NCBI RefSeq assembly: GCF_050947875.1
Contig: NC_134568.1
Location: 261,930,115 to 261,994,114, forward strand
DNA from: Dermacentor variabilis
Lineage: Eukaryota > Arthropoda > Arachnida > Ixodida > Ixodidae
Length of the DNA stretch: 64,000 nucleotides
Direction: 5' to 3'
The translations under genes were made by a program, and so were the position numbers. This document shows, one piece after another, positions 13,546 through 23,698 of this stretch. Position 1 is the stretch's first letter. Each line of letters opens with the position of its first letter. Under the pieces are notes generated by a model. The model searched no databases. It was not told where the DNA came from and worked only from the letters and a program-made list of their open reading frames with translations.

Positions 13546-14687
13546 GTGATGCTCTTCACGAATGATCCGAAGGCTAAAATGATCCTGGCTCAGGAGGCGG
13601 CGCACAACGACAAGACGAAGGCAGCCAAGCTATTCCGGATGTGGCATTGTGGAGGACGCCCTAGTCTGTCTACAGTATTTAGAACGTACGAAGTCCTTTG
13701 CGAGACGAGTAGCTTCACAAGAAAGCGAGACAGAACTACGACCGTAGTTAAAGAAGCGGGAACGGATGTTTTGGCACTCTTTGCTGCTAACCCTCACGGC
13801 AGTGTGCGCGACGCCAGTGCGGAGGCCATAACCTCAAGGTCATCAGTGCGGAGGGTTTTTTTAAAGAAAAGGACATACGTACCGGTACCATGTACATCTT
13901 CATCAAAAACTTGAAGACCGAGACTTTGAAAACAGACTTCACTTGGCCAATAGTACTTTCACGAAGTGTGAAGAAGAACCGGACTTTCTCACTCGCGTGC
14001 TTTGGACAGATGAGGCTAATTTCTCTAGAAACACACCAGTTAATCCTCACAACGCACACTACTGGAGTGACAGGAATCCCCTCTGGCTGGCACAGACACG
14101 ACACCAATACCAGTAGTCGTTTAATGTGCGGTGCGGCATTTTTGATGGTAATATCATCGGACCCATTTTTTGACAACACACTGACGACGCAACGCTACGT
14201 CAACGACATCCTCGAGGGCCCCGTGAACGACGTCTGTTGCAACGTTCCGCTTGCCCACCTTTGGAACATCTGCTTTCAATACGATGGTGCTCCTATGCAT
14301 AGTAGTAGTCAGTCTCGAACATGGCTCGACAAGGTTTTTCCTGGACAGTGGATTGGCCGGCACGGACCTGTACCCTGGCCTACAAGGTCGCCAGACATGA
14401 AGCCCCTGGACTTCTTGTGGGGTTGCGTGAAAGATCGCGTGTATAGCAGCGAAACTACCACACGGGACGTTATGCAAAATAGAAGTGAGGCGTGCAGACA
14501 GGACACAAGAGTAGAGAATAGTGTTGTCCACTTCTCTACTCTTGTGTCCTGTCTGCCCGCCTCACGTCTATTTTGCATAATGAATCCTTACCAACTAGCT
14601 CAGCTTTCTGTCGTTCGAAACACACGGGACACCCTAAAGGCAAAAATAAGCAGAGTCTGCCGCGGGATTCCAACGTTGTTGGCATAG
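13546..14687 (+). pseudogene. Mariner-type DDE transposase, frameshifted
   Basis: The enzyme would bind the terminal repeats and catalyse cut-and-paste transposition. The N-terminal frame (13546-13914) includes a helix-turn-helix-like part and ANPHGSVRDASAEA. A frameshift near 13860 moves the reading to the next frame, where HVHLHQKLEDRDF, LWTDEANF (first catalytic Asp) and HNAHYWSDRNPLW are read, with a TAG after HQYQ near 14115. The frame then gives FQYDGAPMH (second Asp) and RSPDMKPLDFLWG (third). About 36 residues separate the last two Asp, against 34 in classical mariners. After removal of the 152-bp insertion the C-terminus continues in frame to a stop at 14685. Confidence 0.85.
14469..14620. 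mobile_element. Hairpin insertion with 10-bp target duplication
   Basis: The sequence CACACGGGAC occurs at 14459-14468 and again at 14621-14630. Between them is a ~50-bp inverted repeat (arms 14470-14519 and 14532-14581) with a 12-bp spacer, followed by a 39-bp unpaired tail. The arms contain CTCTTGTGTCCTGTCTGC, similar to the 3' end of the Penelope-like element near 37150-37200. I infer an inverted dimer of a Penelope 3' end. Both flanks are in the same transposase frame. Confidence 0.7.
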
Positions 14688-14756
14688 GCGGAGAGTTTGC
14701 ATTTTTCCGGAGGGGGCTGGGGCCCGACCAGCTTGCTTTCCGAACCCCATGTGTGC

Positions 14757-14844
<88 letters not shown>
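14757..14844. repeat. (TA)n microsatellite
   Basis: About 88 bp of pure TA repeat preceded by TGTGCGTG. Frames of alternating Tyr and Ile across it are artefacts. Confidence 0.98.
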
Positions 14845-14853
<9 letters not shown>

Positions 14854-15250
14854 CAGCCTGAGTCCTCTCTCAGTGGTGTAATCTTCCTTCGTGTAGTTGC
14901 CGCATACTTGGTTAAGACTAATACTGCTTCGCCTTTCCGGCGAACCTGCAGCCTCTCTCTCTTTCATATGAGTACGAGTTTAAGCACTGTTGCGCATGAC
15001 TGCTGCTGATTCTTATATCCAGTGAACCCGGCTTCGCCTCATTTCAGTTACTGAGTGAATTATATAGTTTTCCCCAACTAGCATGCACCAAGACTTAAAA
15101 AAACAGAGCAGTTACGTTACCCGAAGGAAACATAGTGCATATTGTTTCCAGTACAGTGGAATAGCCGGCAGTAATTCTTTCATTACTGAGATTTAAATCA
15201 GTAATTGCAATTAATTCTCTAACTCGAGAAGCATCGTCCCTATTTTAAAA

Positions 15251-15376
15251 ATTAAATTATGGGGTTTTACGTGCCAAAACCACTTTCTGATTATGAGGCA
15301 CGCCGTAGTGGAGGACTCCAGAAATTTCCGCTACCTGGGGTTCTTTAACGTGCCCCTAAATCTAAGGACACGGGTG
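15251..15376 (-). mobile_element. SINE-1, 5'-truncated, with ~15-bp target duplication
   Basis: The body (ATTATGGGGTTTTACGTGCC through GAGGCACGCCGTAGTGGAGG to CCCCTAAATCTAAGGACACGG) matches the 3' half of the SINE at 40129-40372, oriented on the minus strand. It is flanked by GTCCCTATTTTAAAA (15236-15250) and GTCCTTATTTTCAAA (15377-15391), a slightly diverged target duplication. The tRNA head is absent. Confidence 0.85.
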
Positions 15377-15391
15377 GTCCTTATTTTCAAA

Positions 15392-16173
15392 GTGTCAACG
15401 AGGCATTTGTAGGCACCAAAAATGACATCTAACTGCGGCGTTTTCAGCGACGTACTAATTGCGTGCAATTTTACCCGAATGGCCAAGAAACCTCACGAAG
15501 TACGAAATATACCATGTAAGGGCACTCCCGCCCGAATCATAAAGCAGTGCCCCCAAATAAGCTGATTGAAAGCAAACTGCACTGCCTGTCGCAAGCCCGA
15601 AGAGACAGCGCATCACCTTGATAATGGTACGGAAGGAGCACCAACAGCAGGTTTCGCGGCTTCGCAGCTATTCCTTCCTCTAATTTCTAAGTCACACTTA
15701 TTATCCGTCTCTCAAAGGCGACTGATCCCATTAATAACGAAAGCCCATTGATAACGCTGCCGAAGCGCCGCTCTGAACACGCAAGAAATGCGAAAAAACA
15801 ATGTAATAGGCAAAGAATGTTTCAAAATGCCGGCGTTGCTCGCACCACATCGAAAGAGTGCGCGCGAAGTTATATTTTGCGCTAGAAACTTGCTTCGACC
15901 CAAAGCCAAATTAAGGTGACCGTTTCATTTTTCGTGAAAGTGTGTACGTGCTGCAAAAACAGGTTCGTATAAAAAAATAAAAGCGACAGGCCGGGGAACG
16001 ACCAACGTGTAGAGAATAGGCAAAAGCAATGCGTTAAAGAACGTACATATACCACTTCTAAGTGAGCCGAATTGGCAATCACGATGTCTGAACAAAAAAA
16101 AATGAACACAAATACAGGAAATTTCAGTGTGCCCATATTATCTACAAGTCAGATAGTAGCTCCGTTCAACAGC
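15392..16173. other. No gene recognised
   Basis: Short frames only (15566-15751, 15712-15909, 15882-16136). The last ~100 bp may be the 3' untranslated part of the minus-strand mariner copy ending here, but I could not find its right inverted repeat. Confidence 0.35.
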
Positions 16174-16680
16174 AGCAGCTGCCTAGAGGACGTGTTCCAA
16201 TAGGTCTCCTTTTGCAGATACGCAGTACTGTGTCCGCTTTATCACATATTCAGTGGCTTTCTTGATGACCGACGCCGGCATTCTACGGTAGACAGCCGTT
16301 ATCCCTGCCTTGAACTAAACTGACGTCCGCCTCGATCATGGACGCGTGATCTTTCACATCAAAGAAAGACATCAAATGAAGAGAGGTCAGGTGACCTAGC
16401 CGGCTAATTTACAGGCCCGCCCCTGCCAATCTATTGCGCATGAAAAAGTCGCATCCAGTCAGTTTCGTGCTCGGCTGCTGCTGTGTGCTCGTGCTCAATC
16501 TCACTGATACCACAGAAGTGGAAGACGTGACAGTGGTATTTCGCTGAGAAACTCATCCACCACTCCTTCAAGAATTTCGTCCTCGTAACCCTATCCAGTA
16601 AATGTGTGATCGAAGAAGATGGGATCGATTATAGCACCGGCGTAATTTCCACACCACGCATTGAATGACCACTGGTACTG
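16174..16680 (-). pseudogene. Mariner-type transposase C-terminal half, copy 2
   Basis: Minus-strand islands in alternating frames parallel copy 1: QYQWSFNAWCGNYAGAIIDP and IFFDHTFTG at about 16590-16680, EDEILEGVVDEFLSEIPLSR near 16530-16580, ARAHSSSRARN (around the second catalytic position, where the Asp-Gly is no longer readable), then AGITAVYRRMPASVIKKAT and CVSAKGDLLEHVL before a stop near 16174. Stops and shifts are frequent. Its upstream half is displaced to 22758-23696 by a LINE. Confidence 0.8.
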
Positions 16681-16788
16681 GTGTATGTGTGTGAAAACTT
16701 TTATTCTAATGAGGTCCGGAGACTCGACTTCTTAAGCCAAGGCGGCCGCTCCCACGTTGGCACTGTCAAGCCAAGCCTTTCAGCGACA

Positions 16789-17511
16789 TCATGGGCCCTC
16801 TGGACTGCCCAGTTGGTCCTGAAACAATGGGCTTTGAATTATTTTCTCCCACTGTGTCCATTCTTCAACGAGGTTGGGGAGAGTCGCGGGACACCCCGCC
16901 AGCATATGCCTGATTCCAATGATGCCGTTACAATCGTTGCAGTCCATCTTAATCTCCCTCTCTGGATATATATTATTAATGGCGTACGGTGTGGAATATG
17001 TACCCGTTTGCAATAAGCCCAGTAAGACTGCCTGAGCCCTGTTCAGTTTTGAATGTGGCAATGGGAATTGTCTGCGGCCTAAATAGTAATGTTTGGTAAC
17101 GTCATTGTATGTTATTAAATGATCTCTAGATTCCCTGGCTTGATGGTGAACGGCTCGGTTGTGACTGTCACGGTTAGCAAGGCCTCTTGCCAAGTCATGA
17201 GCAACCTCATTGAGGTTTACCCCAGTCTCGTCCACTTTCCCCATATGCGCAGGAAACCATCAGATTTCAGTTCTCATAATCCCAATGTTTTCAAATAGTT
17301 TAGCTGCAACTCCAGCTACGTAGCCTTTATCAAAACACTTTATAGCGGATTTCGAATCACTGTAAATGCAGGCCCACTTATTACTCCTGATGGCTAGAGC
17401 AATTGCCGCTTGTTCCGCCACCATGGGCTCCTTGGTAAAAATAGTGAGAGTGTCTTGCACCTTCCCTTGATAATTTGATACAATGGCCGTATATGCTTCT
17501 TTACCTTTCAC
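16789..17511 (-). pseudogene. LINE RNase H and zinc tail
   Basis: The upper part (17260-17511) reads KGKEAYTAIVSNYQGKVQ, MVAEQAAIALAI (Glu), and WACIYSDSKSAIKCF (Asp). A break near 17250 shifts to the 16789-17244 frame, with GVNLNEVAHDLARGLANR (the last acidic position of RNase H) and CNDCNGIIGIRHMLAGCP, the Cys/His ribbon of the C-terminus. The first catalytic Asp is not obvious before the frame start, so the enzyme is probably dead in this copy. Confidence 0.8.
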
Positions 17512-18970
17512 CTAAGCAGCATCAACTATAGCTGCCAGTTGGTTGTGTTGCTCCATTTCCTGCAAGCGTGCTTTAGCTCTTGCCTTTCTCCTTTCGACAT
17601 AATATTCTGGATGCATATTTCTGGGGAGAGGGTTGGTTCTGATTTTGTTCCTAACTTCAGTCCTTAATTCTACTTCAGCCTCTATTGGGGCTCCTTGCAT
17701 CAGTTCTGCACCTATTGCCTGCAATATGTTCCTGCCAGCTCGTGACTTTGTCAACCTTTCGTGTTGCGCTAGCTGTTGGGCCTCCGCGATTTCTTCCTTT
17801 GTGTTATGCACCCCTAGACTCATGAGTTTGTCGGTTGCAGCGTTACTGGGTATCCCTAGGGCTACATTAACGAGCTTCCTGAGCATCACACGAAGTTTGT
17901 TAAGTTCTGCCTGCTTCCATTTGAATAATCCAGCCACATAAGTAAAGTGACAGAGAGCAAAGGCGTGTATTAGCCTCAAAGCGTTGTCTTCTCCTAAGCC
18001 ACTGTGTCTATTGGTAATTCTCCTTAGTAACCTATTGACTTCATCTGTTTTATTCTAGATATGTTGCACTGTTTTATAGTTAGCATTGTTTCCGTCTATG
18101 TGATAACCAAGAACCTTGATTTTTTCAACTAGCCTGATTGCGGATCCTTCATGAGTGTATAAGCGCACTCTTGGCTCATCTTCAGGAATGTAACCTCTTG
18201 GTTTACGACCTTTTCTGCGATGTTTAATGACTAAGAGTTCTGATTTGGCTGCCGAGCATTTCAACCCCATGTCTTTCGGTGTGTTCTCTACAACATATAA
18301 ACTTTCCTGTAATCTGGTCTCTGTCTGTCCTGCATTACCCTTGGCACTCCATATGGTTATGTCGTCGGCATATATCACATGTATACCATCAATTTTCTCC
18401 AGATTTCTTGCAACCTTGGACATTGCTAAATTTAATAGCATGGGTAAGAGTACAGCCCCTTGTGGAGTGCCCCTATTTCCCAAATTCTTAGCTTCTGATT
18501 TAAGCTCACCCAGCATGAGTTGTGCAGTTCTATTTCTAATAAAGTCCTTAATCATGTTAAAAAGTCTCTTACCTAAACCCATCTCCGAGAGAACGTCAAG
18601 TATTGCCTTATGCTTTATACGATCAAAAGCTTTTTCCACATCCAATCTCAAAAGAGCTTTCGAATGCGCTGGGCTGCCCTGTATAAGTTGGTGTTTGATC
18701 AGCAGCATAGCATCCTGAGTTGACAGCCCGGGACGAAAGCCGATCAAGTTGTATGGGAGGATGTCGTTGTGCTCAACTTATTTCGTGAGTGGATTTAGGA
18801 TGACATGTTCCACAGCTTTGCCTAGACATGACGTTAAGGAAATAGGGCGGAGGTTTTCCAGAGTGAGTTGTTTGCCTGGCTTTGGTATGAGGATAGTATT
18901 GGCCACCCTCCATTCCTCTGAGTATACCCCTTTTCTCCAACATTCATTGAAGTGTTCAGTTGGATAAGAA
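17512..18970 (-). pseudogene. LINE reverse transcriptase and thumb/linker
   Basis: The RT would copy element RNA at a nicked target. The frame 18055-18747 contains MIGFRPGLSTQDAMLLIKHQ, RLDVEKAFDRIKHKAIL, GTPQGAVLLPMLLNLAMS and VIYADDITIWSAKG, so the catalytic YADD is intact. Upstream codons for NEWRVANTILIPK-type sequence run to about 18970 in another frame. Downstream, 17512-17979 encodes the Leu/Arg-rich linker (FALCHFTYVAGLFKWKQAEL). Internal breaks at 17980-18055 and 18747 separate the parts. Confidence 0.85.
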
Positions 18971-19007
18971 ATTGATTCATCATCTAGCTTTCTTAATGTC
19001 TTGTTAG

Positions 19008-19845
19008 TTATTCTGTCAGGTCCAGCCGCCGATCTACCATAAGATTGTGAAGAGCCGCCCTCACTTCACTCTCAGTGAAGTCCCGGTCAAGTTCTTCACA
19101 TATGCCTCCCGTATATTCGGGGCTCTCGTCTCCTTCGTTTGGTTGCTTAAGTGGGAGATATTTGGCTGCGAGACTATCCATGATATCCCTCTCTGTTTTA
19201 TCTTGGCTTTCCTGATGAATTAACTTAGCTATAGCTGTTCTCTTGCTTGTCCTTATTTCATTCTCGTTGAGCAAGCGCTTGAGGAGGTTCCAGCTACCTC
19301 CATGTTTGAGTCTACCATCAGCCGAATTACAGATCTCATCCCACTGTTGCTTCACGAGGGTCTTCGAATGATCATCAATTTTTCTGTTTAATTGCGCTAT
19401 TTTTTTCCGTAGCCTGCTGTCCATAGCTTCAATATTTTCCTCTGTCCTGATTTCTTTAGTGGCCTCTTTGACGTTCTCTCTGAGCTGGATGACCCATGTC
19501 TGAAGGGGCTCCTGCTCGGCATCTAGAGGTCCCACTTTCCTTCTGCTCGTCCTGATTTTTCTGAACTGATCCCGATCAGTGAAATTGAAGATTCTAGTTT
19601 CCTGTCTTGGTATGCGTATGGTTATTTGTATGATGTGATGATCGCTGCCGAGATCCAAGTTTGAATTTTTCCAATTGGCTCGTCTTGAATTGTTTACAGA
19701 AGTAAGATCTGGTGTGGAGTCCCTGCTTGTGGACGTGCCACAACGGGTGGCATACGCCGGATCAGTAATCAAGCATAACCCCAGATCCATGGCAAGAATC
19801 CATAGCTCCTCTCCCTTCTTTGTGTTCCAATTGTATCCCCATGTG
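19008..19845 (-). pseudogene. LINE apurinic-type endonuclease, C-terminal portion
   Basis: The frame begins at HTWGYNWNTKKGEELW and continues to LDLGSDHHIIQITI, the C-terminal Ser-Asp-His signature of the exonuclease-endonuclease-phosphatase fold, then a charged linker toward the RT. The N-terminal half with the metal-binding Asn and Glu is absent because the nested RTE abuts the frame at 19846. The 322-codon frame reported across this region reads through the (GAT)n tail of the RTE as poly-Asp, so its first ~45 codons are not part of the endonuclease. Confidence 0.8.
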
Positions 19846-19847
19846 TG

Positions 19848-19914
<67 letters not shown>
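19848..19914. repeat. (ATC)n tract, 3' tail of the RTE
   Basis: About 67 bp of ATC/CAT repeat lying exactly at the 3' end of the minus-strand RTE, as expected for a LINE with a short tandem-repeat tail rather than poly(A). Confidence 0.97.
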
Positions 19915-21639
19915 GCCTGGTTGCGCCCACTGCAGGGCAAAGGCCTCTCCCATGCTTCTCCAACAACCCCGGTCATGTACTAATTGTGGCCATGCCGTCC
20001 CTGTAAACTTCTTAATCTCATCCGCCCACCTAACTTTCTGTCGCCCCCTGCTACGCTTCCCTTCCCTTGGGATCCAGTCCGTAACCCTTAATGACCATCG
20101 GTTATCTTCCCTCCTCATTACATGTCCTGCCCATGCCCATTTCTTTTTCTTGATTTCAACTAAGATGTCATTAACTCGCGTTTGTTCCCTCACCCAATCT
20201 GCTTTTTTCTTATCCCTTAACGTTACACCTATCATTCTTCTTTCCATAGCTCGTTGTGTCGTCCTCAATTTGAGTAGAACCCTTTTCGTAAGCCTCCAGG
20301 TTTCTGCCCCGTAGGTGAGTACTGGTAAGACACAGCTATTATATACTTTTCTCTTGAGGGATAATGGCAACCTGCAGTTCATGATTTGGGAATGCCTGCC
20401 AAACGCACCCCAGCCCATTCTTATTCTTCTGATTATTTCCGTCTCATGATCCGGATCCGGCGACACTACCTGCCCTAAGTAAATGTATTCCCTTACGACT
20501 TCCAGTGCCTCGCTGCCTATTGTAAATTGCTGTTCTCTCCCGAGACTGTTAAGCATTACTTTAGTTTTCTGCAGATTAATTTTTAGACCCACTCTTCTGC
20601 TTTGCCTCTCCAGGTCAGTGAGCATGCATTGCAGTTGGTCCCCTGAGTTACTAAGCAAGGCAATATCATCAGCGAATCGCAAGTTACTAAGGTATTCTCC
20701 ATTAACTTTTATCGCCAATTCTTCCCAATCCAGGTCTCTGAATACCTCTTGTAAACACGCTGTGAATAGCATTGGAGATATCGTATCTCCCTGCCTGACG
20801 CCTTTCTTTATTGGGATTTTGTTGCTTGCTTTATGGAGGACTACGGTGGCTGTGGAGTTGCTAGAGATATCTTCCAGTATTTTTACATATGGCTCATCTA
20901 CACCCTGATTCCGTAATGCCTCCATGACTGCTGAGGTTTCGATTGAATCAAACGCTTTCTCGTAATCAATGAAAGCTATATATAAGGGTTGGTTATATTC
21001 TGCACATTTCTCTATCACTTGATTGATAGTGTGAATATGGTCTATTGTTGAGTAGCCTTTACGGAATCCTGCCTGGTCCTTTGGTTTACAGAAGTCTAAG
21101 GTGTTCCTGATTCTATTTGCAATTACCTTAGTAAATACTTTGTAGGCAACGGACAGTACGCTGATCGGTCTATAATTTTTCAAGTCTTTGGCGTCCCCTT
21201 TCTTATGGATTAGGATTATGTTAGCGTTCTTCCAAGATTCCGGTACGCTCGAGGTCATGAGGCATTGCGTATACAGGGTGGCCAGTTTCTCTAGAACAAT
21301 CTGTCCACCATCCTTCAACAAATCTGCTGTTACCTGATCGTCCCCAGCTGCCTTCCCCCTTTGCATATCTCCTAAGGCTTTCTTTACTTCTTCCGGCGTT
21401 ACCTTCGGGATTTCGAATTCCTCTAGACTATTTTCTCTTCCATTATCGTCCTGGGTGCCACTGGTACTGTATAAATCTCTATAGAACTCCTCAGCCACTT
21501 GAACTATCTCATCCATATTAGTAATTATATTGCCGGCTTTGTCTCTTAACGCATACATCTGATTCTTGCCAATTCCTAGTTTCTTCTTCACTGTTTTTAG
21601 GCTTCCTCCGTTCCTGAGAGCATGTTCAATTCTATCCAT
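19912..21639 (-). CDS. RTE reverse transcriptase, uninterrupted 575-codon frame
   Basis: This is the best-preserved coding sequence in the window. In order it has the N-terminal linker KKKLGIGKNQMYALRDKAG, PESWKNANIILIHKKGDAKD, NYRPISVLSVAYKVFTKVIA, QAGFRKGYSTIDHIHTINQV, LYIAFIDYEKAFDSI, RQGDTISPMLFTACLQEVF, and the catalytic LRFADDIALLSNSG. C-terminal EYIYLGQVV, PVLTYGAETWRLTK and WAGHVMRREDNRW follow. All RT acidic residues are present. The stop codon lies in the first unit of the (GAT)n tail. The chosen Met is the first in frame; a TGA lies eight codons upstream. Without the endonuclease it probably cannot mobilise itself. Confidence 0.9.
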
Positions 21640-21670
21640 ATTATACTTCCTTATGTCAGCTCACTCACCC

Positions 21671-22640
21671 TCACCATACCTTTGACTTTGTCAGCCCGGG
21701 TGGTTCTTGGCGTCGTCTTCTCGCCAGGTATTGAGTCCCTTTGCACGAAGCGCACCAGCGCTTCCCTTGACTTGGAGCGCCTTCTCTCCCTGGATAGTGA
21801 ACGATGCCTGGATCTGGTGCGACTCCTGGAGTGTGAGTGCTCCCTGTCCTCGGGGCGATGATTGGGCGCCAGCTGTTCCGCCTCCGACTGCGCTGTTGTT
21901 GACGACCGAGTCTGTTGCGCTCTCTTCGACGGAGTCGTACGACGTAAGGGACTTGAAATCTTTGCTTACAAAACTTGTCGCCGGTAGGGTGATCGCCGTC
22001 ACAAAATTTACACCTACGTACACACACATGTTCATCTCCTGGGTTACGAGTTCCACATCCCCTGCACTGAACAAAGTCAGGTGTTGGACACACATCAGAG
22101 CGGTGCCAGACCCTTCCGCAGGTGAAGCAGACGTCGAATTGCTTCCTGTGAAGGTAGCATCTCACTAGTGTGGATGCATACCTGACAAAATTGGGCACTT
22201 TGAGTCCATCAAAAAGTACAATGACCGATCCCGACGTCTTGATGCGCTTAGCAGCCAGCGCAAGCGGGTTCAAGTCATGCACAATATTTCTTGTTGTCAT
22301 AGCTTGGGAGTCTCTGATGTCCACTCTTCGGATGACGCCTTTGCATGTGGCATGTGGTGCCGCTTTGTATGCATTTACCTCGTATTCCGCTTCCATGATC
22401 TTGAAAGACTTGATTCTAACGTACTTCGCAGCATGTTAGGGCTTAGGTGTGCTGACTACGATGATATCTTGAGTGAAGTTTGGGCAGACAACATCTTCAC
22501 GAGCCTCCTCCTCCGTTAGGCCGGACGCCTCGATGACTGCGGAACCAATCGTGGTGGTGCTCACCTTGTTCAAATTGAGCCCTCCTCAAGGCCGTATAAT
22601 GATCTTTCTGTGTTCCTCAGGCAGTTCAGGCATCCTAGAA
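21671..22640 (-). pseudogene. LINE Gag-like ORF1 with three CCHC knuckles
   Basis: The nucleic-acid-binding ORF1 of the I-like LINE. The frame 21671-22396 includes ATCKGVIRRVDIRDS, VYVGV-free RNA-binding-like sequence to CYLHRKQFDVC, and three knuckle-like motifs: CFTCGRVWHRSDVC, CRGCGTRNPGDEHVC and CKFCDGDHPTGDKFC. An Arg-rich stretch follows. Upstream, after an in-frame TAG near 22440, the same frame continues with VSTTTIGSAVIEASGLTEEE, and after another stop with ELPEEHRKIIIRP. A shift near 21690 separates the end; in the next frame ADKVKGMVRVSELT is read just before the RTE junction. Confidence 0.8.
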
Positions 22641-22763
22641 GCTTCGGGACGCTTCGGCATCCCCCGGGGGGAGGGGGGGCTACGCCCCCCCCCCCCGTAG
22701 TCGGCGCCTATGGTCGTTGGTCAAAGATGCAGTCGCAAAAGTGTTGGAAAGAAGGAAGTACTG

Positions 22764-23309
22764 TATTAGCTTCAGACGGTAACCTGTGTGAGCACGTGTG
22801 ATAAGTGGCAGTGGAAATTAATAGCTAAATACTGTTGTAAATCGTGACTGTTTCCCGCCCCTTCATAATGTCACCCTTTTCCAACATAAAGTAAGCTTGT
22901 GACGAAGATAGAAATAGGTAAAAAACTACTTTGTTTTGCCTCTTTTTCAGGTTTAAAGAGAAAGAAAGAGTGAATGGGCTAAACCAGTTGCACCTTTGGA
23001 TGCTTCTTTATGGGCAGCTGAGGCGCCTTACGTGCTTTTGGTTTATTTTTTATTGAAGTAAACTCCTGAGTAACTCTTTTCTGTTCTTCCGAGAGCTGCC
23101 TTTCTTTTTTCCTGCTCTTTGGTGCACAGTTTATTTTTCAATATTGGCTGAATTTCTTTCGTAGATCTGTTTCAGGATACGCGAAGGTTAATGTTATCCC
23201 GAGTGCTTCATGATCGCGCACAAAATTCTTGCGTCTGCAGATGCTGACGCTTATCGCACCGCGCTAGTTAGGTCGCGAAACCTGTCGAGCCATCCTACAT
23301 GATGAAGCT
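22764..23309. other. Presumed mariner copy 2 interior, coding not recoverable
   Basis: This stretch lies between the LINE 5' end and the recognisable left arm of the minus-strand mariner. It should hold the transposase N-terminus if the copy were complete, but I read no mariner motif. A basic stretch (about KSRKKERQLSEEQKRV) is readable on the minus strand near 23090 and remains unassigned. It may be an internally deleted or replaced copy. Confidence 0.35.
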
Positions 23310-23696
23310 TTATACGATGCGGCGATAAACGAATGAAGCCGTATATGTTTCAAAGGTTGCTTGGAGACGCTTGAGTAGGGGCGCGCATCTATTTCATATT
23401 TCGCGTATTTCGCGGAGTTTTTTTTTGTTTCTCTCTTTACACACTTCAGCACAAAATAAATGCTTTATTCGGAGGTTATTTAAGCTGCCCTTCAACTCTG
23501 TAATATACATGTTTGCGATTCAAGCAATAATTAAAAAGTTCACTAATTAAAAGCAAGTAATCAAATAATACTTCGTGATGAAAAAAAAATACTAGCTGTA
23601 AGTACACACGACTGCCGCTGCTATGCAGTCACTACGATTTCTCTAGAGCTCCTGGTTTTCTTTAAAATATTGGTCCAAGTTAACTGGAACACCTTG
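23310..23696 (-). mobile_element. Mariner-type transposon 5' arm, copy 2
   Basis: On the minus strand this ~385-bp stretch starts at 23696 next to TA and aligns with 12878-13260. Shared landmarks are GGTGTTCCAGTTAACTTGG, GAGCTCTAGAGAAATCGT, CGTGTGTACTTACAGC and GAAATAGATACGCGCTC-like sequence. The alignment includes small indels and roughly one mismatch in five by eye. It belongs with the transposase fragment at 16174-16680. Confidence 0.8.
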
Positions 23697-23698
23697 TA

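Larger units (their letters stand above)
12878..14690 (+). mobile_element. Mariner-type DNA transposon, copy 1
   Basis: The left end begins after a TA at 12876-12877 and carries GGTGTTCCAGTTAACTTGG. The first ~380 bp align, inverted, with 23310-23696, which ends at another TA. The interior encodes an IS630/Tc1/mariner-type transposase from about 13546. The right terminus was not located: the coding region ends near 14687 and is followed by unassigned sequence and a (TA)n tract. A 152-bp hairpin insertion sits at 14469-14620. Confidence 0.75.
19846..21660 (-). mobile_element. RTE-type LINE, 5'-truncated, nested in the I-like LINE
   Basis: The insert covers the RT and C-terminal region of an RTE-clade element and ends in a (GAT)n tail (19848-19914). 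The endonuclease domain that should precede the RT is missing, so it is 5'-truncated, unless it was inserted as a recombinant. No clear target duplication is seen. Two decayed relatives occur at 24985-25170 with 44246-45780, and at 54810-55840. Confidence 0.88.
16681..22757 (-). mobile_element. ~6-kb LINE (I-like layout: Gag, EN, RT, RNase H), interrupted
   Basis: A minus-strand non-LTR element holds, 5' to 3', a CCHC Gag (22640-21671), an endonuclease piece (19845-19008), a reverse transcriptase (about 18970-18055), a linker (17979-17512) and RNase H plus zinc tail (17511-16789). The 3' end lies at 16681. GTACTG occurs immediately outside both ends (16675-16680 and 22758-22763), a probable 6-bp target duplication. 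RNase H downstream of RT fits the I superfamily and relatives. An RTE lies between Gag and endonuclease, and the expected Gag C-terminus and endonuclease N-terminus are missing there. Confidence 0.8.

Noticed and set aside
19769..20314. Poly-Met, poly-Asp and poly-His frames
   Set aside because: They are the three phases of the (ATC)n tail of the RTE, joined to neighbouring sequence.
22227..22700. Plus-strand frames of 70-90 codons at 22.2-22.7 kb
   Set aside because: They lie antisense to the CCHC Gag of the I-like LINE, which has clear family motifs.
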